A stretch of DNA of 60,629 nt from Oscillospiraceae bacterium (GCA_003538135.1 DPOR01000005.1:176200-236828); one strand, 5' to 3'. Counted from the stretch's first letter, positions 6,682 to 15,310 are shown. Made by a program: numbers and translations. The notes: generated by a model from the letters alone, not told the origin.

Positions 6682-8406
6682 TTATTTTATTCCGAGAATC
6701 TTTTCGATAGCTTCGCCGAGCTGCTCGCCGAGAGCGGACGCGTGATTTTCATCTTTTCCGCAGGCGGTCACATATGCCTTGAGCTTCGGCTCCGTGCCGG
6801 ACGGGCGAACGATTACGCTGTTGCCGTCGGGGAGATTGTATGCGAGAACGTTGGACTTGGGCAGCTTTATCTCCGAAACTTTTCCGCTCAAAATATCTAC
6901 GCGCTCGGACTTTTTATAGTCGGCGGTCTCAATGACCTTCATGCCCGCTATCTCCTCGGGCGCGTGCTCTCTCAAAGAGGTCATGATATCGCCCATCTTC
7001 TCCATTCCGCTCTCGCCCTCAAAGGTGAAGTTCAGGAGAATGTTCTTGTAGTAGCCGTACTTCTCATATATCTCGGCCATCTTCTGAACGAGGGTCTTGC
7101 CCTGAATTTTATAGAACGACGCCATCTCGCATATGAGCATAGACGACACAACGGCGTCCTTGTCTCTCGCGTGCAGGCCGGAGAGATAGCCGTAGCTCTC
7201 CTCCATGCCGAGAATGAAGCGCTCGCCCTCGTTTTTCTTTTCAAGCTCGGTTGCGATCTCGCCGATATATTTGAAGCCGGTCAGAACGTCGCGAACTTCG
7301 CAGCCGTAGCTCTCCGCCACGCGGTCAACGAGCGAGGTAGTGACGAACGACTTGACTATAACGGGATTTTTCGGCAGAGTGCCCGCCGCTTTCATCGACG
7401 AGAGGACATATTCAGTCAGCAGAACGCCGACTTCGTTGCCGCTCATGAGCTTATAGCCGTCACCGGTGTTGACGGCAATGCCGACTCTGTCGCAGTCGGG
7501 GTCGGTTGCAAGGAGCAGATCCGCTTTTTTATTCTCCGCAAGCTTCAGCGCCTCTTCAAACGCCTGGCGGATTTCGGGGTTCGGATAGGGGCAGGTCGGG
7601 AAGTGACCGTCCGGGTGCTCCTGCGACGGAACTACCGTAACATCGTCAAAGCCCGCGCGCTTGAGAACCTCGCGGACGGGCTTGTTGCCCGTGCCGTTTA
7701 ACGGAGTGTATATGAGCTTTAATTTGCCTTTCGCCACGGCGTCGGGATTGACTCTGCGCGACAGGACGCACTCATAGAACGCCTCGTTTACGCTGCTCGG
7801 GATAAGCTCTATCTTTCCGCTCTTTATGCCCTCGTCAAAATCAAGGGTCTTAACGTCGTTGAAGATATCAACTTTTCTTATGCACTCATATGTTGCATTC
7901 GCCTCGGCGTCGGTCATCTGATAGCCCTCGTGCGAATAGCACTTGTAGCCGTTATACTTCGCGGGATTGTGGCTCGCTGTGATTATTATGCCGGAGCTGC
8001 AATGAAGCCTTCTGACTGCGAAGGAGAGCATCGGCGTCGGCACTAATTCGGGGTAAATATATACTTTTATTCCGTTTGCCGCGAGCACTCCCGCAGCGCC
8101 TCTTGCAAAAACGTCGGAGTTGATTCTCGAATCGTGGGCTATTGCCACAGAGGGAGAGTCGTACTTCGCGTTGAGATAATCCGCCAGACCCTGCGTCGCC
8201 TGGTTGACGGTGAAAACGTTCATCCTGTTTGTGCCCGCGCCCAGAACTCCGCGCAGACCGCCCGTACCGAACTCGAGCGCACGGTAAAATCTATCCGATA
8301 TCTCATCCTCTTTTCCTTCTATGGCGGCGAGCTCGTCGTGCAGCTCGGCGCAACCTTCTGTTTTTTTCAGCCAGAGGTCGTAGAGGTCTTTGATTTCCTT
8401 TTTCAT
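6682..8406 (-). CDS. pgcA: Phosphoglucomutase (alpha-D-phosphohexomutase family)
   Basis: Interconverts glucose-1-phosphate and glucose-6-phosphate, feeding UDP-glucose synthesis (galU is at 50.0 kb). 574 residues, close to Bacillus PgcA. The active-site serine loop TASHNPAKYNGYK is near residue 140, the metal loop DPDCDRVG near residue 300, the sugar-binding EESYGY near residue 400 and the phosphate-binding RPSGTEPKLK near residue 545. The start at 8406 is set by GAAGGAGC 7 bases upstream; the frame extends to 8481 without a ribosome site. Phosphomannomutase activity is also possible. Confidence 0.9.
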   Translation of the reverse strand: MKKEIKDLYDLWLKKTEGCAELHDELAAIEGKEDEISDRFYRALEFGTGGLRGVLGAGTNRMNVFTVNQATQGLADYLNAKYDSPSVAIAHDSRINSDVFARGAAGVLAANGIKVYIYPELVPTPMLSFAVRRLHCSSGIIITASHNPAKYNGYKCYSHEGYQMTDAEANATYECIRKVDIFNDVKTLDFDEGIKSGKIELIPSSVNEAFYECVLSRRVNPDAVAKGKLKLIYTPLNGTGNKPVREVLKRAGFDDVTVVPSQEHPDGHFPTCPYPNPEIRQAFEEALKLAENKKADLLLATDPDCDRVGIAVNTGDGYKLMSGNEVGVLLTEYVLSSMKAAGTLPKNPVIVKSFVTTSLVDRVAESYGCEVRDVLTGFKYIGEIATELEKKNEGERFILGMEESYGYLSGLHARDKDAVVSSMLICEMASFYKIQGKTLVQKMAEIYEKYGYYKNILLNFTFEGESGMEKMGDIMTSLREHAPEEIAGMKVIETADYKKSERVDILSGKVSEIKLPKSNVLAYNLPDGNSVIVRPSGTEPKLKAYVTACGKDENHASALGEQLGEAIEKILGIK

Positions 8407-8546
8407 GGTTCTGCTCCTTCCGAAAACCGATATTATCGGCCTACTTAATAATATTATAATACCTTTGCGGTTTTTCATCAACTACTATTTGAACAAATTT
8501 ACTATTTGTTTATTTTATCCGGCACTTAAATTTATAGTTCTGCGGG

Positions 8547-8576
8547 CTGTTTTTTATGCGGTATTTGTGGTATAAT
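8547..8576 (+). promoter_or_regulatory. Extended -10 promoter of azlCD
   Basis: TGGTATAAT gives an extended -10 (TATAAT at 8571-8576) with a poor -35 (CTGTTT) 18 bases upstream. It lies about 60 bases before azlC. The 8407-8637 gap also contains the divergent pgcA control region, in which I saw no clear site. Confidence 0.6.
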
Positions 8577-8637
8577 GTTCGTCGGCGTTTATTATAATGA
8601 ACTCAAAAATTCCGTTCATTTAATCGGAGATACTTTT

Positions 8638-9360
8638 ATGGAGAAAGAACTCAACAGCTTTTCGCGCGGGCTGCGCGACGGAATACCCATTTGCTTAGGC
8701 TATCTGTCCGTTGCCTTTGCGTTCGGAATATTCACGGTCGGTCACGGGCTTACAATATGGGAAGCGGTGATGATATCCATGACCAACGTCACCTCCGCCG
8801 GTCAGCTTGCGGCTGTGCCGATAATCGCGGGCGGCGGATCTCTGTTTGAGCTGGCGCTGACGCAGTTTGTTATAAATATGCGCTATTCTCTCATGTCCGT
8901 CTCGCTCTCGCAGAGGCTCTCAAAGAGCGTGCGGCTTTTGGATCGCTTTTTAATATCGTTTGTGAATACAGACGAGGTTTTTGCCGTGGCGATATCAAAA
9001 AATGCGCCGCTGGGCAGAAAATATCTATACGGACTGACTCTCACTCCCTATCTCGGCTGGAGCGCGGGCACTCTGCTCGGCTCGGCCGCAGGAAACATTC
9101 TGCCCGCGACAGTAGTCTCCGCCCTCGGAATCGCGATATACGGAATGTTCATAGCGATAATAGTTCCGCCCGCAAAAAAGAGCCTGCCCACACTGCTCTG
9201 CGTTTTATCGGCAATAGCTCTGAGCTGCGCCTTTAAATTTATTCCCGTGCTCTCGAAAGTTCCGAGCGGCTTTGCAATAATCATTTGCGCCGTTGCGGCT
9301 AGCGTGCTGTTTGCGCTCGTTGCGCCCGTAAAATCGGAGGAGGTGAGCGCCGATGAATAA
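8638..9360 (+). CDS. azlC: AzlC family branched-chain amino acid exporter subunit
   Basis: Large membrane subunit of a two-part AzlCD exporter, 240 residues with about six helices. The N-terminal GLRDGIPICLGYLSVAFAFG and the TNVTSAGQLAAVPI segment are characteristic of the family. I chose ATG 8638, with GGAG 9 bases upstream, over the upstream frame start at 8575. It overlaps azlD by 8 bases. Known members export branched-chain amino acids or analogues; substrate here is inferred. Confidence 0.9.
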   Translation: MEKELNSFSRGLRDGIPICLGYLSVAFAFGIFTVGHGLTIWEAVMISMTNVTSAGQLAAVPIIAGGGSLFELALTQFVINMRYSLMSVSLSQRLSKSVRLLDRFLISFVNTDEVFAVAISKNAPLGRKYLYGLTLTPYLGWSAGTLLGSAAGNILPATVVSALGIAIYGMFIAIIVPPAKKSLPTLLCVLSAIALSCAFKFIPVLSKVPSGFAIIICAVAASVLFALVAPVKSEEVSADE

Positions 9361-9676
9361 TTATGTCGCCTTCTTCTCCGGGCTCGCAGTCATGGCGGGA
9401 GTCACTTATCTCGTCAGAATGCTCCCGCTCGTCCTTTTCAAAAAGAAAATAGAGAATAAATTTATAAATTCGTTTCTCTACTATGTCCCCTATGCGGTGC
9501 TCGCCGTTATGACGGTACCCGCGATATTTTCATCCACAGCAAGTCTGCCGAGCGCTATAGCGGGCTTTGCGGTCGCCCTCGTTCTCGCATTTTTCGAGCG
9601 CGGTCTGCTGACCGTCGCCGCCGCGTCCTGCGCCGCGGTTTTCATAGCGGAGCTTATATTAAAATTTATCGGTTGA
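9353..9676 (+). CDS. azlD: AzlD family exporter subunit
   Basis: Small partner of AzlC, 107 residues, four predicted helices. The TYLVRMLPLVLF segment near residue 20 and the YVPYAVLAVMTVPAIF stretch are typical of AzlD. A GGAGGTGAG ribosome site lies inside the azlC end, indicating coupled translation. Confidence 0.9.
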   Translation: MNNYVAFFSGLAVMAGVTYLVRMLPLVLFKKKIENKFINSFLYYVPYAVLAVMTVPAIFSSTASLPSAIAGFAVALVLAFFERGLLTVAAASCAAVFIAELILKFIG

Positions 9677-9685
9677 GGTATAAAA

Positions 9686-10210
9686 ATGGTTTTACGCGAT
9701 GTTTCGACTATTGATGTCAATTATGTAAAGAAGCTCTACAGAGAAGCTTTTCCTTTAAGAGAGAGAATTCCGTTTTCAAAGCTTTTAAAGCTCCAAAAGG
9801 ACGGAATAATCAGAATTCTCGCCGCATACGAAAACGGCGAGCCCTGCGGCTTGGCCGTCACCTGCACGGGGAGCAAGTCCGTGCTTTTGATGTACCTTGC
9901 CGTAGACGGAAACAAGCGCGGCCAAGGTCTGGGCTCGAAGATAATGCCCGCTCTGTGCGACACTTTCCCGCGCCGCAATTTACTGCTCGAAATAGAGAAG
10001 CCCGACGAGAGCAAGCCCATGACCGTGCGCCGAAAGGAATTTTATCTTCGCTGCGGTCTGCACGATGCGGGTGTCGATATATTATTGGCCGGAGTTCCAA
10101 TGGAAATTCTTATGACCGGAGACGGAGAGTTCGACAAATACGAATATATAGGCATCTATCATAAGCACGTCGGAAAGACGCTGACTAAGTTATTCCTTAA
10201 AATCAAATAA
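9686..10210 (+). CDS. GNAT family N-acetyltransferase
   Basis: Predicted acetyl-CoA-dependent acetyltransferase, 174 residues. The acetyl-CoA loop is KRGQGLGSKI near residue 78, following a beta strand LLMYLAVDG; a strand LLLEIEKPDE and helix YLRCGL complete the fold. It starts 9 bases after azlD, so it may be part of that operon. Substrate unknown. The pattern YLAVDGNKRGQGLGSKIM is often seen in uncharacterised Firmicute enzymes. Confidence 0.8.
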   Translation: MVLRDVSTIDVNYVKKLYREAFPLRERIPFSKLLKLQKDGIIRILAAYENGEPCGLAVTCTGSKSVLLMYLAVDGNKRGQGLGSKIMPALCDTFPRRNLLLEIEKPDESKPMTVRRKEFYLRCGLHDAGVDILLAGVPMEILMTGDGEFDKYEYIGIYHKHVGKTLTKLFLKIK

Positions 10211-10214
10211 AAAG

Positions 10215-10248
10215 AGCCGGAAGATTTTATTTTTCTTCCGGCTTTTTT
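10215..10248 (+). terminator. Bidirectional terminator between convergent genes
   Basis: Arms AGCCGGAAGA (10215-10224) and TCTTCCGGCT (10234-10243) are perfectly complementary, followed by T6 on the plus strand and T5 on the minus strand. It serves the azlCD-GNAT transcript and the convergent acyltransferase. Confidence 0.88.
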
Positions 10249-10271
10249 ATTTGTCTGTTTTATTTTGTATC

Positions 10272-11354
10272 TTACACTTGTACTTCGCTTTTTACTTTAC
10301 TTTTTTCAAACGCGCTGTCGAGCTTTTTGCACAGTGCGTCTGTTTTTATGAGCCTGAAAAGCTGTATTCTCAGAATATCTATTACTATACATATTATAAA
10401 CACAGCGAGCGCCATGGCAACCGAGCCGAAAATTACCGCCGCCGTGCCGTGATTTACAAGCGGCAGAGCAATATTTTTTATCAGCTTATTGAACACAAGA
10501 GGATGGGTATGTATCAGATAGACGCCCAGAGCGGCGGGAGTTATATAATTTATGATTTTCTCAGTTCGCTTTCCGAATTTCAGCTTCGAGAAGAAGATAA
10601 ACAGAAAAATTGCGGATAAAACCACGAACGGAGAAGTGTAAGAGAGATATTTTACAAGTCCCTCCGTGAATATCCCCTTCATCGGTTTTTCTAAAAACAA
10701 ATTAATTAAATAATTGCAGACTACTGCCGATAAATAGAGCAGCAGCGCCGTGATTTTTTTCATTTTCGCGCCTATATTGAATTTTTTCATATACGCGCCG
10801 ACAAGGTACATAATCATGAGCCATATCGGACTGTAACCGTCGAAAAATCTGAATCCGTATGCCCCGATAAAAAATGCGCCGGTCGTCATAACAAAAATCG
10901 CCGCAAGAAAAGCCGTAAAGCATTTTTTGCTCGCCGATTCCGCAAATTTATTCATCATCGGAATAAACAGATACATCAGAAAATACGAGGTCATATACCA
11001 ATACTGATTTGAAATTATCGGAGTCAGGGCATGGACTGTATTCTGCGCGCAGAAAAGGTCGCGGTAAACGCTCATCATAATTGCGGAGATAACAACGCTG
11101 TAAAAAAACACTTCAAGCCAGAGTCCCGCTATTCTTGACAGCCTTATCTTTTTGCCGAGCATGAGATATCCGCTTGCAAGAGCATAGCAGTTGACCGCAC
11201 AGAACGCCGCATTCTGCATAAAAAAAGCATGATAATATGCGGCAGTTCCCTCAGTGGCGCCTATTATGCCGCCCATTCCGAGAATATGCAGCTGTGCTAT
11301 CATAAACATTGAGAAGAGCTTAAAAAGATTTATGCCGCTGTTAATCTTTTTCAT
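10272..11354 (-). CDS. Acyltransferase family 3 membrane protein (OafA-like)
   Basis: Integral membrane O-acyltransferase, 360 residues, about ten helices. The start GINLFKLFSMFMIAQLH aligns with the family's RxxAxxxVxxxH catalytic region, although the usual Arg is replaced. The family acylates surface polysaccharides or lipids. It begins 13 bases after remB, so it appears to be the last gene of the dnaN-recF-remB transcript, an unusual companion for replication genes. Acceptor unknown. Confidence 0.78.
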   Translation of the reverse strand: MKKINSGINLFKLFSMFMIAQLHILGMGGIIGATEGTAAYYHAFFMQNAAFCAVNCYALASGYLMLGKKIRLSRIAGLWLEVFFYSVVISAIMMSVYRDLFCAQNTVHALTPIISNQYWYMTSYFLMYLFIPMMNKFAESASKKCFTAFLAAIFVMTTGAFFIGAYGFRFFDGYSPIWLMIMYLVGAYMKKFNIGAKMKKITALLLYLSAVVCNYLINLFLEKPMKGIFTEGLVKYLSYTSPFVVLSAIFLFIFFSKLKFGKRTEKIINYITPAALGVYLIHTHPLVFNKLIKNIALPLVNHGTAAVIFGSVAMALAVFIICIVIDILRIQLFRLIKTDALCKKLDSAFEKSKVKSEVQV

Positions 11355-11367
11355 TTTTATCCCTCAT

Positions 11368-11640
11368 TTATATATTTGAAAGACTCTCCACATATTCCGT
11401 GCGCTTTAAAAGAGTCGAAGAAGATATCTGCGATATATAGACGTGCGTCTTTCCGTCTCTGCCTATGCAGACGATGAACGATTTCGGAAGATCGGTGCAG
11501 ACATTTGTAACGCAGCCGTCCTTCTCCGCCTTCGCGAGATAGTCGCGCGTGGATTTCGAGACGGTCGAGGTGTCCAAGTCAAAAATCCCGATTATCTCAT
11601 CCATATTGACTACCTTATCCTGACCGAGATGAAGATACAT
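11368..11640 (-). CDS. remB: Extracellular matrix regulator RemB (DUF370 family)
   Basis: 90 residues, DUF370 family. The N-terminus MYLHLGQDKVVNMDEIIGIF and the later YISQISSSTLLKR segment match the RemB/YaaB type found between recF and gyrB in Bacillus. RemA-type members bind DNA and control biofilm matrix genes; RemB function is less well known. Starts 11 bases after recF with AGGAGG upstream. Its location supports the view that this is the ancestral origin-proximal gene order. Confidence 0.87.
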   Translation of the reverse strand: MYLHLGQDKVVNMDEIIGIFDLDTSTVSKSTRDYLAKAEKDGCVTNVCTDLPKSFIVCIGRDGKTHVYISQISSSTLLKRTEYVESLSNI

Positions 11641-11651
11641 TTATATACCTC

Positions 11652-12752
11652 CTATATTTCGTTGATACTACCCTCAATCATTTCGAACGCCTTTCCCTTT
11701 TGCAGCCGCAGCAACTGAGACGGGTCGCAGCAGGTTATAAATACCTGCCTTTTCCCGAGGCGCTCCAAAAGCAGCTCCTGCCGCCCGTCGTCAAGCTCGC
11801 TCATAACGTCGTCGAGCAATATTATCGGGCTCTCCTCCGTGATTTTTTCGAGTATGTCCGCCTCCGCGAGCTTTAAGGACAGCGCGCACGACCTCTGCTG
11901 ACCCTGTGAGCCGTAGATGCGGGCGTTTCTTTTATTTATGAAAAACGAGAGATCGTCCTTATGCGGACCCGTGCCGGTAAATTGACGGCGAATGTCGTTC
12001 TCTCTGTTTTTTTCGAGCTCGTCGAGCATCAGCTTTGCCGCTTCCCGCTCGTCAAAATTTGAAGTCTTGCAGAATGTATCGTATCTTACGGTTAATTTTT
12101 CGCGCCCGGCGGTTATCCCGGAATAATTTTCCGCCGCCTGTTTTTTTATCATGTCGATATATTCGAATCTGTAGCGCAGCAGCTTTGCGCCGAGAGAAGA
12201 GAGCTGCGCGTCCCACGGGAAAAACATATCGGAACTGACATTCCCTCCCGCGGCCGCCTGGCGCAAAAGCGCGTTTCGTTCGGAGAGAGTTTTTATATAT
12301 CTCGAGAGTATACCCGCATAATTCGGCTTAACAAGACTTATTGCTATGTCTATAAACTTTCTGCGCTCGCCGGGCCCGTCCTGAACTATGGAGAGTGTCG
12401 CGGGAGAAAACAGCACAGCGGGAAACTCGCCTATGAGCCTGCGCGGGGTATCTTTGTGCACGCCGTTTATCCAGACGTTCTTTTTGTCCGTCAGCTCAAG
12501 GCGCGCCGACTGCTCCCTGTCAAATGCAAAAAAGCTTATATCGAGCAGACTGCTTTCGCAGCCCTCGCGTATAAGCTGGGAATTTTTCCTCGTCCTGAAG
12601 CTGTGGCAGCCGGTAAAGAGCCAGATGCTCTCAATGAGATTCGTCTTGCCCTGACCGTTTTCGCCGAAGATAATATTTATCGATCTGTCCGGCGAAAAGC
12701 TCGCATTTTCAAGATTGCGGAAACCTTTTGCATTGTGCTGTGTTACATACAT
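11652..12752 (-). CDS. recF: DNA replication and repair protein RecF
   Basis: SMC-like ATPase that helps load RecA at single-strand gaps. About 366 residues. Walker A GENGQGKT near residue 30, the SHRT-like SFRT that follows, the signature-like GSQGQQRSCALSLKLAE and Walker B ILLDDVMSELD are all present. I chose ATG 12752, one base after the yaaA stop, because RecF proteins begin MYV/MYI here; an ATG 30 bases upstream is the alternative. No strong ribosome site precedes 12752, suggesting coupling to yaaA. Confidence 0.93.
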   Translation of the reverse strand: MYVTQHNAKGFRNLENASFSPDRSINIIFGENGQGKTNLIESIWLFTGCHSFRTRKNSQLIREGCESSLLDISFFAFDREQSARLELTDKKNVWINGVHKDTPRRLIGEFPAVLFSPATLSIVQDGPGERRKFIDIAISLVKPNYAGILSRYIKTLSERNALLRQAAAGGNVSSDMFFPWDAQLSSLGAKLLRYRFEYIDMIKKQAAENYSGITAGREKLTVRYDTFCKTSNFDEREAAKLMLDELEKNRENDIRRQFTGTGPHKDDLSFFINKRNARIYGSQGQQRSCALSLKLAEADILEKITEESPIILLDDVMSELDDGRQELLLERLGKRQVFITCCDPSQLLRLQKGKAFEMIEGSINEI

Positions 12753-12753
12753 A

Positions 12754-12999
12754 TCAGATAACTTTATATATCTTATGTTCAAACTCGGCCGTATCTCCGG
12801 CGCGGAGCTTTTTGCCGCGCGAGGTGCAGACCTCGCCGTTTACCTTCACTTCTCCGTCCTGGATAACGAACTTCGCGTGTCCTCCGGTCACAACTGCGTC
12901 GCAGAGCTTCAAAAAGGCGTCGAGACGGATAAAATCCGTGTCTATCTTTTTTTCAACAACCGGCTTTTCTTTTATTCTGACTTTGAGTTTTTTAACCAT
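12754..12999 (-). CDS. yaaA: S4-domain RNA-binding protein YaaA/YlmH type
   Basis: 81-residue RNA-binding protein with one S4 domain: the FIRLDAFLKLCDAVVTGGHAK helix pair and the VKVNGEVCTSRGKKLRAGD strand-loop are family hallmarks. In Bacillus the homologue lies between dnaN and recF, as here. The gap to dnaN is 11 bases and to recF one base. Related proteins act in ribosome rescue or assembly; the exact role is not established from sequence. Confidence 0.88.
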   Translation of the reverse strand: MVKKLKVRIKEKPVVEKKIDTDFIRLDAFLKLCDAVVTGGHAKFVIQDGEVKVNGEVCTSRGKKLRAGDTAEFEHKIYKVI

Positions 13000-13010
13000 T
13001 TTTATCCTTC

Positions 13011-14117
13011 TTACTCAGTCTTTATTCTGACGGGCAGCACGAGGAACAGGAAGCTGTCTCCGTCGGGCGGAAGGATTATTATGGGCGATATGGGGCCGTT
13101 TAATTTAAATCTTACTTCGTCCGTATCCGCAACGCGCAGAGCGTCGGTCAGATACTTGTTATTGAAGCCTATCTCAACATCGTCGCCGTCTATCTCAGCC
13201 GCCACGCTGTCGCTCGCGGTACCCAGCGAAGTGACGCTCGAGAGCCTTATCATATTGTCGGCGAAAACGCACTTTATGGGGCTCTTGTATTTTTCGCTGA
13301 TTATCAAAGAGGCTCTGTCTATTGAATTTATCATATCGCGGGTATTTACCTTTACCCTCGTAGTGCATTTGGGCGGAATAGCCGACTCGTAGTTCAGAAA
13401 TTCTCCCTCAAGCAGTCTTGAAACAACGCTGTAAGAGCCTATTTCAAAGACTATGTGCCTCTTGCCGACTCCCAAAGAAATTGTGCTGTCATCGTCGTTC
13501 ATCAGCTTCATTATCTCGGAGAGCGTCTTGGCGGGGACTATAAAAGAAATATCGTCGCCGGAATAGTCTATGTTTTCTTTTCTGACGGCGAGTCTGAAGC
13601 CGTCTATAGCTATAAGCTTCAGCTCGTTGCCGCTGATATCGAACTTGACGCCGGTGTGAACTACCTTGCTGTCGTTGACTGCGACCGCAAATATAGTCTG
13701 CCTGACCATGTCCTTTAAAACTCCCTGATTGATAACAATGGGATAGCCGCCTGATACGGACGGGAGCTCCGGATATTCGTCCGCGCTCATGCCTATGAGC
13801 GAATACTTCGCGTTGCCGCTGACGATATTCGCAAGGCTTCTTGCGTCCGCCTCAAAGCGCACGCTGTCGCCGGGGAGCTTGCGAAGAATATCGCAGAGTA
13901 TGCGGGCGTTGATAATTATCGAGCCCTCCTCCTCGACCGTAGCCTTTATTGCGGTATTTATGCCCAGCTCGAGGTCGTAGCCCGTGAGAATCAGCTGGCC
14001 GCTGACCGCTTTTATGAGAATACCTTCTACCGCGGGTATCGACGTCTTTGTCGACACTGCTCTCTGCACGTTAAGGCAAGCCTCCGAGAGCTCCGCCGTG
14101 CCGCAAACAAATTTCAT
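13011..14117 (-). CDS. dnaN: DNA polymerase III beta subunit (sliding clamp)
   Basis: Ring-shaped processivity clamp, 368 residues, three repeated clamp domains. The N-terminus MKFVCGTAELSEACLNVQRA and the last residues FLVLPVRIK are diagnostic: the beta clamp ends in a (V/M)LPVR motif. GGAGGATCTTTC before the ATG provides the ribosome site. First gene of dnaN-yaaA-recF-remB. Directly upstream, instead of dnaA, lies the origin-like segment 14134-14341 and then recR. Confidence 0.96.
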   Translation of the reverse strand: MKFVCGTAELSEACLNVQRAVSTKTSIPAVEGILIKAVSGQLILTGYDLELGINTAIKATVEEEGSIIINARILCDILRKLPGDSVRFEADARSLANIVSGNAKYSLIGMSADEYPELPSVSGGYPIVINQGVLKDMVRQTIFAVAVNDSKVVHTGVKFDISGNELKLIAIDGFRLAVRKENIDYSGDDISFIVPAKTLSEIMKLMNDDDSTISLGVGKRHIVFEIGSYSVVSRLLEGEFLNYESAIPPKCTTRVKVNTRDMINSIDRASLIISEKYKSPIKCVFADNMIRLSSVTSLGTASDSVAAEIDGDDVEIGFNNKYLTDALRVADTDEVRFKLNGPISPIIILPPDGDSFLFLVLPVRIKTE

Positions 14118-14133
14118 GAAAGATCCTCCTGTC

Positions 14134-14157
14134 TGTAAATAGATATATATTATATTT
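14134..14157. other. AT-rich tract, candidate DNA unwinding element
   Basis: Twenty-four bases almost entirely A and T, directly abutting the TAG trios. A TATAAT on the minus strand (14149-14154) could double as the dnaN -10. Its position on the dnaN side of the trios matches the Bacillus layout. Confidence 0.65.
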
Positions 14158-14171
14158 AGTAGTAGTAGTAG
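14157..14171 (+). repeat. Five tandem TAG triplets, candidate DnaA-trio
   Basis: TAG repeated five times without interruption, followed by GGGG. Read 3' to 5' away from the boxes this is 3'-GAT-5' repeated, the orientation required of DnaA-trio elements that bind single-stranded DnaA filaments. Confidence 0.75.
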
Positions 14172-14226
14172 GGGGTGTTGAAAATGAGGAAAAGTGCCTC
14201 TGTCCCTTTACTGTCAACGAAACCGC

Positions 14227-14285
14227 GTTTTCGGGTTTTCCTCATCCCATGAGGAAAAATCTTACTTTTCCACATACCCGAAAAC
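14227..14285. repeat. Nested inverted repeat in the origin segment
   Basis: Outer arms GTTTTCGGG (14227-14235) and CCCGAAAAC (14277-14285) are perfect. Inside, TTTTCCTCAT (14236-14245) and ATGAGGAAAA (14249-14258) are inverted around CCC. The inner arm differs by one base from the ATGTGGAAAA boxes. It could be a recR terminator-like stem or an origin control site. Confidence 0.7.
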
Positions 14286-14353
14286 TGTGATGTGGAAAAT
14301 GTGGAAAACCGGTATGTGGAAAACTAAAAGAATGTGGAAAACTTTTCTTTTTA

Positions 14354-14956
14354 TCAGAGCTCTTTTCTGCCCTCGATAGCCTTTGTGAGAGTGAAGTTAT
14401 CCGCATATTCGAGGTCCGCGCCGACTGGGATTCCGTAGGCTAAGCGCGAGACCTTTACTCCGAGCGGCTTTACGAGCCTTGAGATAAAGAGCGCGGTTAC
14501 ATCGCCCTCGGCGGTCGGGTTGGTGGCCATGATAAGCTCTTTTACTTCGCCGTCGCCCAAGCGGTTGACGAGCTCCTTTATGCACAGGTCGTCCGGTCCT
14601 ACGCCGTTCATCGGGGAGATAAGCCCGTGGAGAACGTGATAAACTCCGCCGAATTCGTGCGTGCGCTCTATCGCCATGACTGCCTTCGGGTCCTCGACAA
14701 CGCAGATAATGCTCCTGTCCCTCGACGGGCTCTTGCAAATTGGGCAAATATCCGCGTCCGTCAGGTCGCAGCAGACGGGGCAGCGGTGAATTTTAGTCTT
14801 AGCCTCAACTATCGTATCCGCAAACTCCTTTGCCTGGGCGTCCGTCATGGAGAGAATATGATAGGCGAGCCTCTGTGCGTTTTTCCTGCCGATTCCGGGC
14901 AGACGCTCGAACTGTTCTATGAGCCTTGCCAGCGGAGCGGCGCTGTTCTGAGCCAT
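14354..14956 (-). CDS. recR: Recombination mediator protein RecR
   Basis: Works with RecF and RecO in gap repair; 200 residues, full length. Helix-hairpin-helix FERLPGIGRKNAQRLAYH near residue 13, zinc finger CPVCCDLTDADICPIC at about residues 58-73, and the Toprim glutamate ICVVEDPKA near residue 84 are all intact. It starts one base after ebfC ends, completing dnaX-ebfC-recR. It stands where dnaA would be expected relative to dnaN. Confidence 0.96.
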   Translation of the reverse strand: MAQNSAAPLARLIEQFERLPGIGRKNAQRLAYHILSMTDAQAKEFADTIVEAKTKIHRCPVCCDLTDADICPICKSPSRDRSIICVVEDPKAVMAIERTHEFGGVYHVLHGLISPMNGVGPDDLCIKELVNRLGDGEVKELIMATNPTAEGDVTALFISRLVKPLGVKVSRLAYGIPVGADLEYADNFTLTKAIEGRKEL

Positions 14957-14957
14957 A

Positions 14958-15296
14958 TCAGAAAAGTCCGGGGATGGAGAGTCCGCCCTTGGCGCGCTCC
15001 ATGCCCTGCTCCATAGCGTCGTTAGCCTTGCGCACGCTCTCGTTGAAAGCGGCGATTATAAGATCCTCGAGCATCTCGGGCTCTTCGGGGTCGATTATTT
15101 CGGGAGCCATTTTTATCGAGACAGCCTCGTGACGGCCGTTGACGGTCACCTCGACAGCTCCGCCGCCTGCGCTCGCGGAGAACGCGGTCTCCTCGACCTC
15201 CTGCTGGACGCGGGCCATCTCCTCCTGCATCTCCTGAATTTTTTTCATCATATTGGCACTGCCGCCCTGCTGGGCGCCGGGAATTCTTGCTTTCAT
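14958..15296 (-). CDS. ebfC: YbaB/EbfC family nucleoid-associated protein
   Basis: Small DNA-binding dimer, 112 residues, normally encoded between dnaX and recR as here. The N-terminal helix MMKKIQEMQEEMARVQQEVE and the core GGGAVEVTVNGRHEAVSI are diagnostic. GGAGGAGAAC precedes the ATG. The role is nucleoid organisation and possibly repair; mechanism is not settled for the family. Confidence 0.93.
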   Translation of the reverse strand: MKARIPGAQQGGSANMMKKIQEMQEEMARVQQEVEETAFSASAGGGAVEVTVNGRHEAVSIKMAPEIIDPEEPEMLEDLIIAAFNESVRKANDAMEQGMERAKGGLSIPGLF

Positions 15297-15310
15297 GTTC
15301 TTCTCCTCCG

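Larger units (their letters stand above)
14134..14341. other. Candidate chromosomal origin (oriC) core
   Basis: Read from recR to dnaN on the minus strand the order is: four TTTTCCACA-type boxes (14333-14341, 14315-14323, 14300-14308, 14291-14299) and one in the opposite direction (14266-14274); a nested inverted repeat (14227-14285); two boxes in direct contact, TTTTCCTCA (14185-14193) and TTTTCAACA (14176-14184); a C5 cluster (14171-14175); five CTA/TAG trios (14157-14171); an AT-rich tract. This is the order of the basal unwinding system described for Bacillus: boxes, GC cluster, DnaA-trio, AT region. The boxes deviate from TTATCCACA at one position. No dnaA gene is present. Confidence 0.75.

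Noticed and set aside
6451..7701. 416-codon frame opposite pgcA
   Set aside because: It covers two minus-strand genes, lacks motifs and has no start signal.
14157..14171. Simple microsatellite of TAG
   Set aside because: Orientation, the adjacent G cluster, boxes and AT tract make a DnaA-trio the better reading, though a chance repeat cannot be fully excluded.
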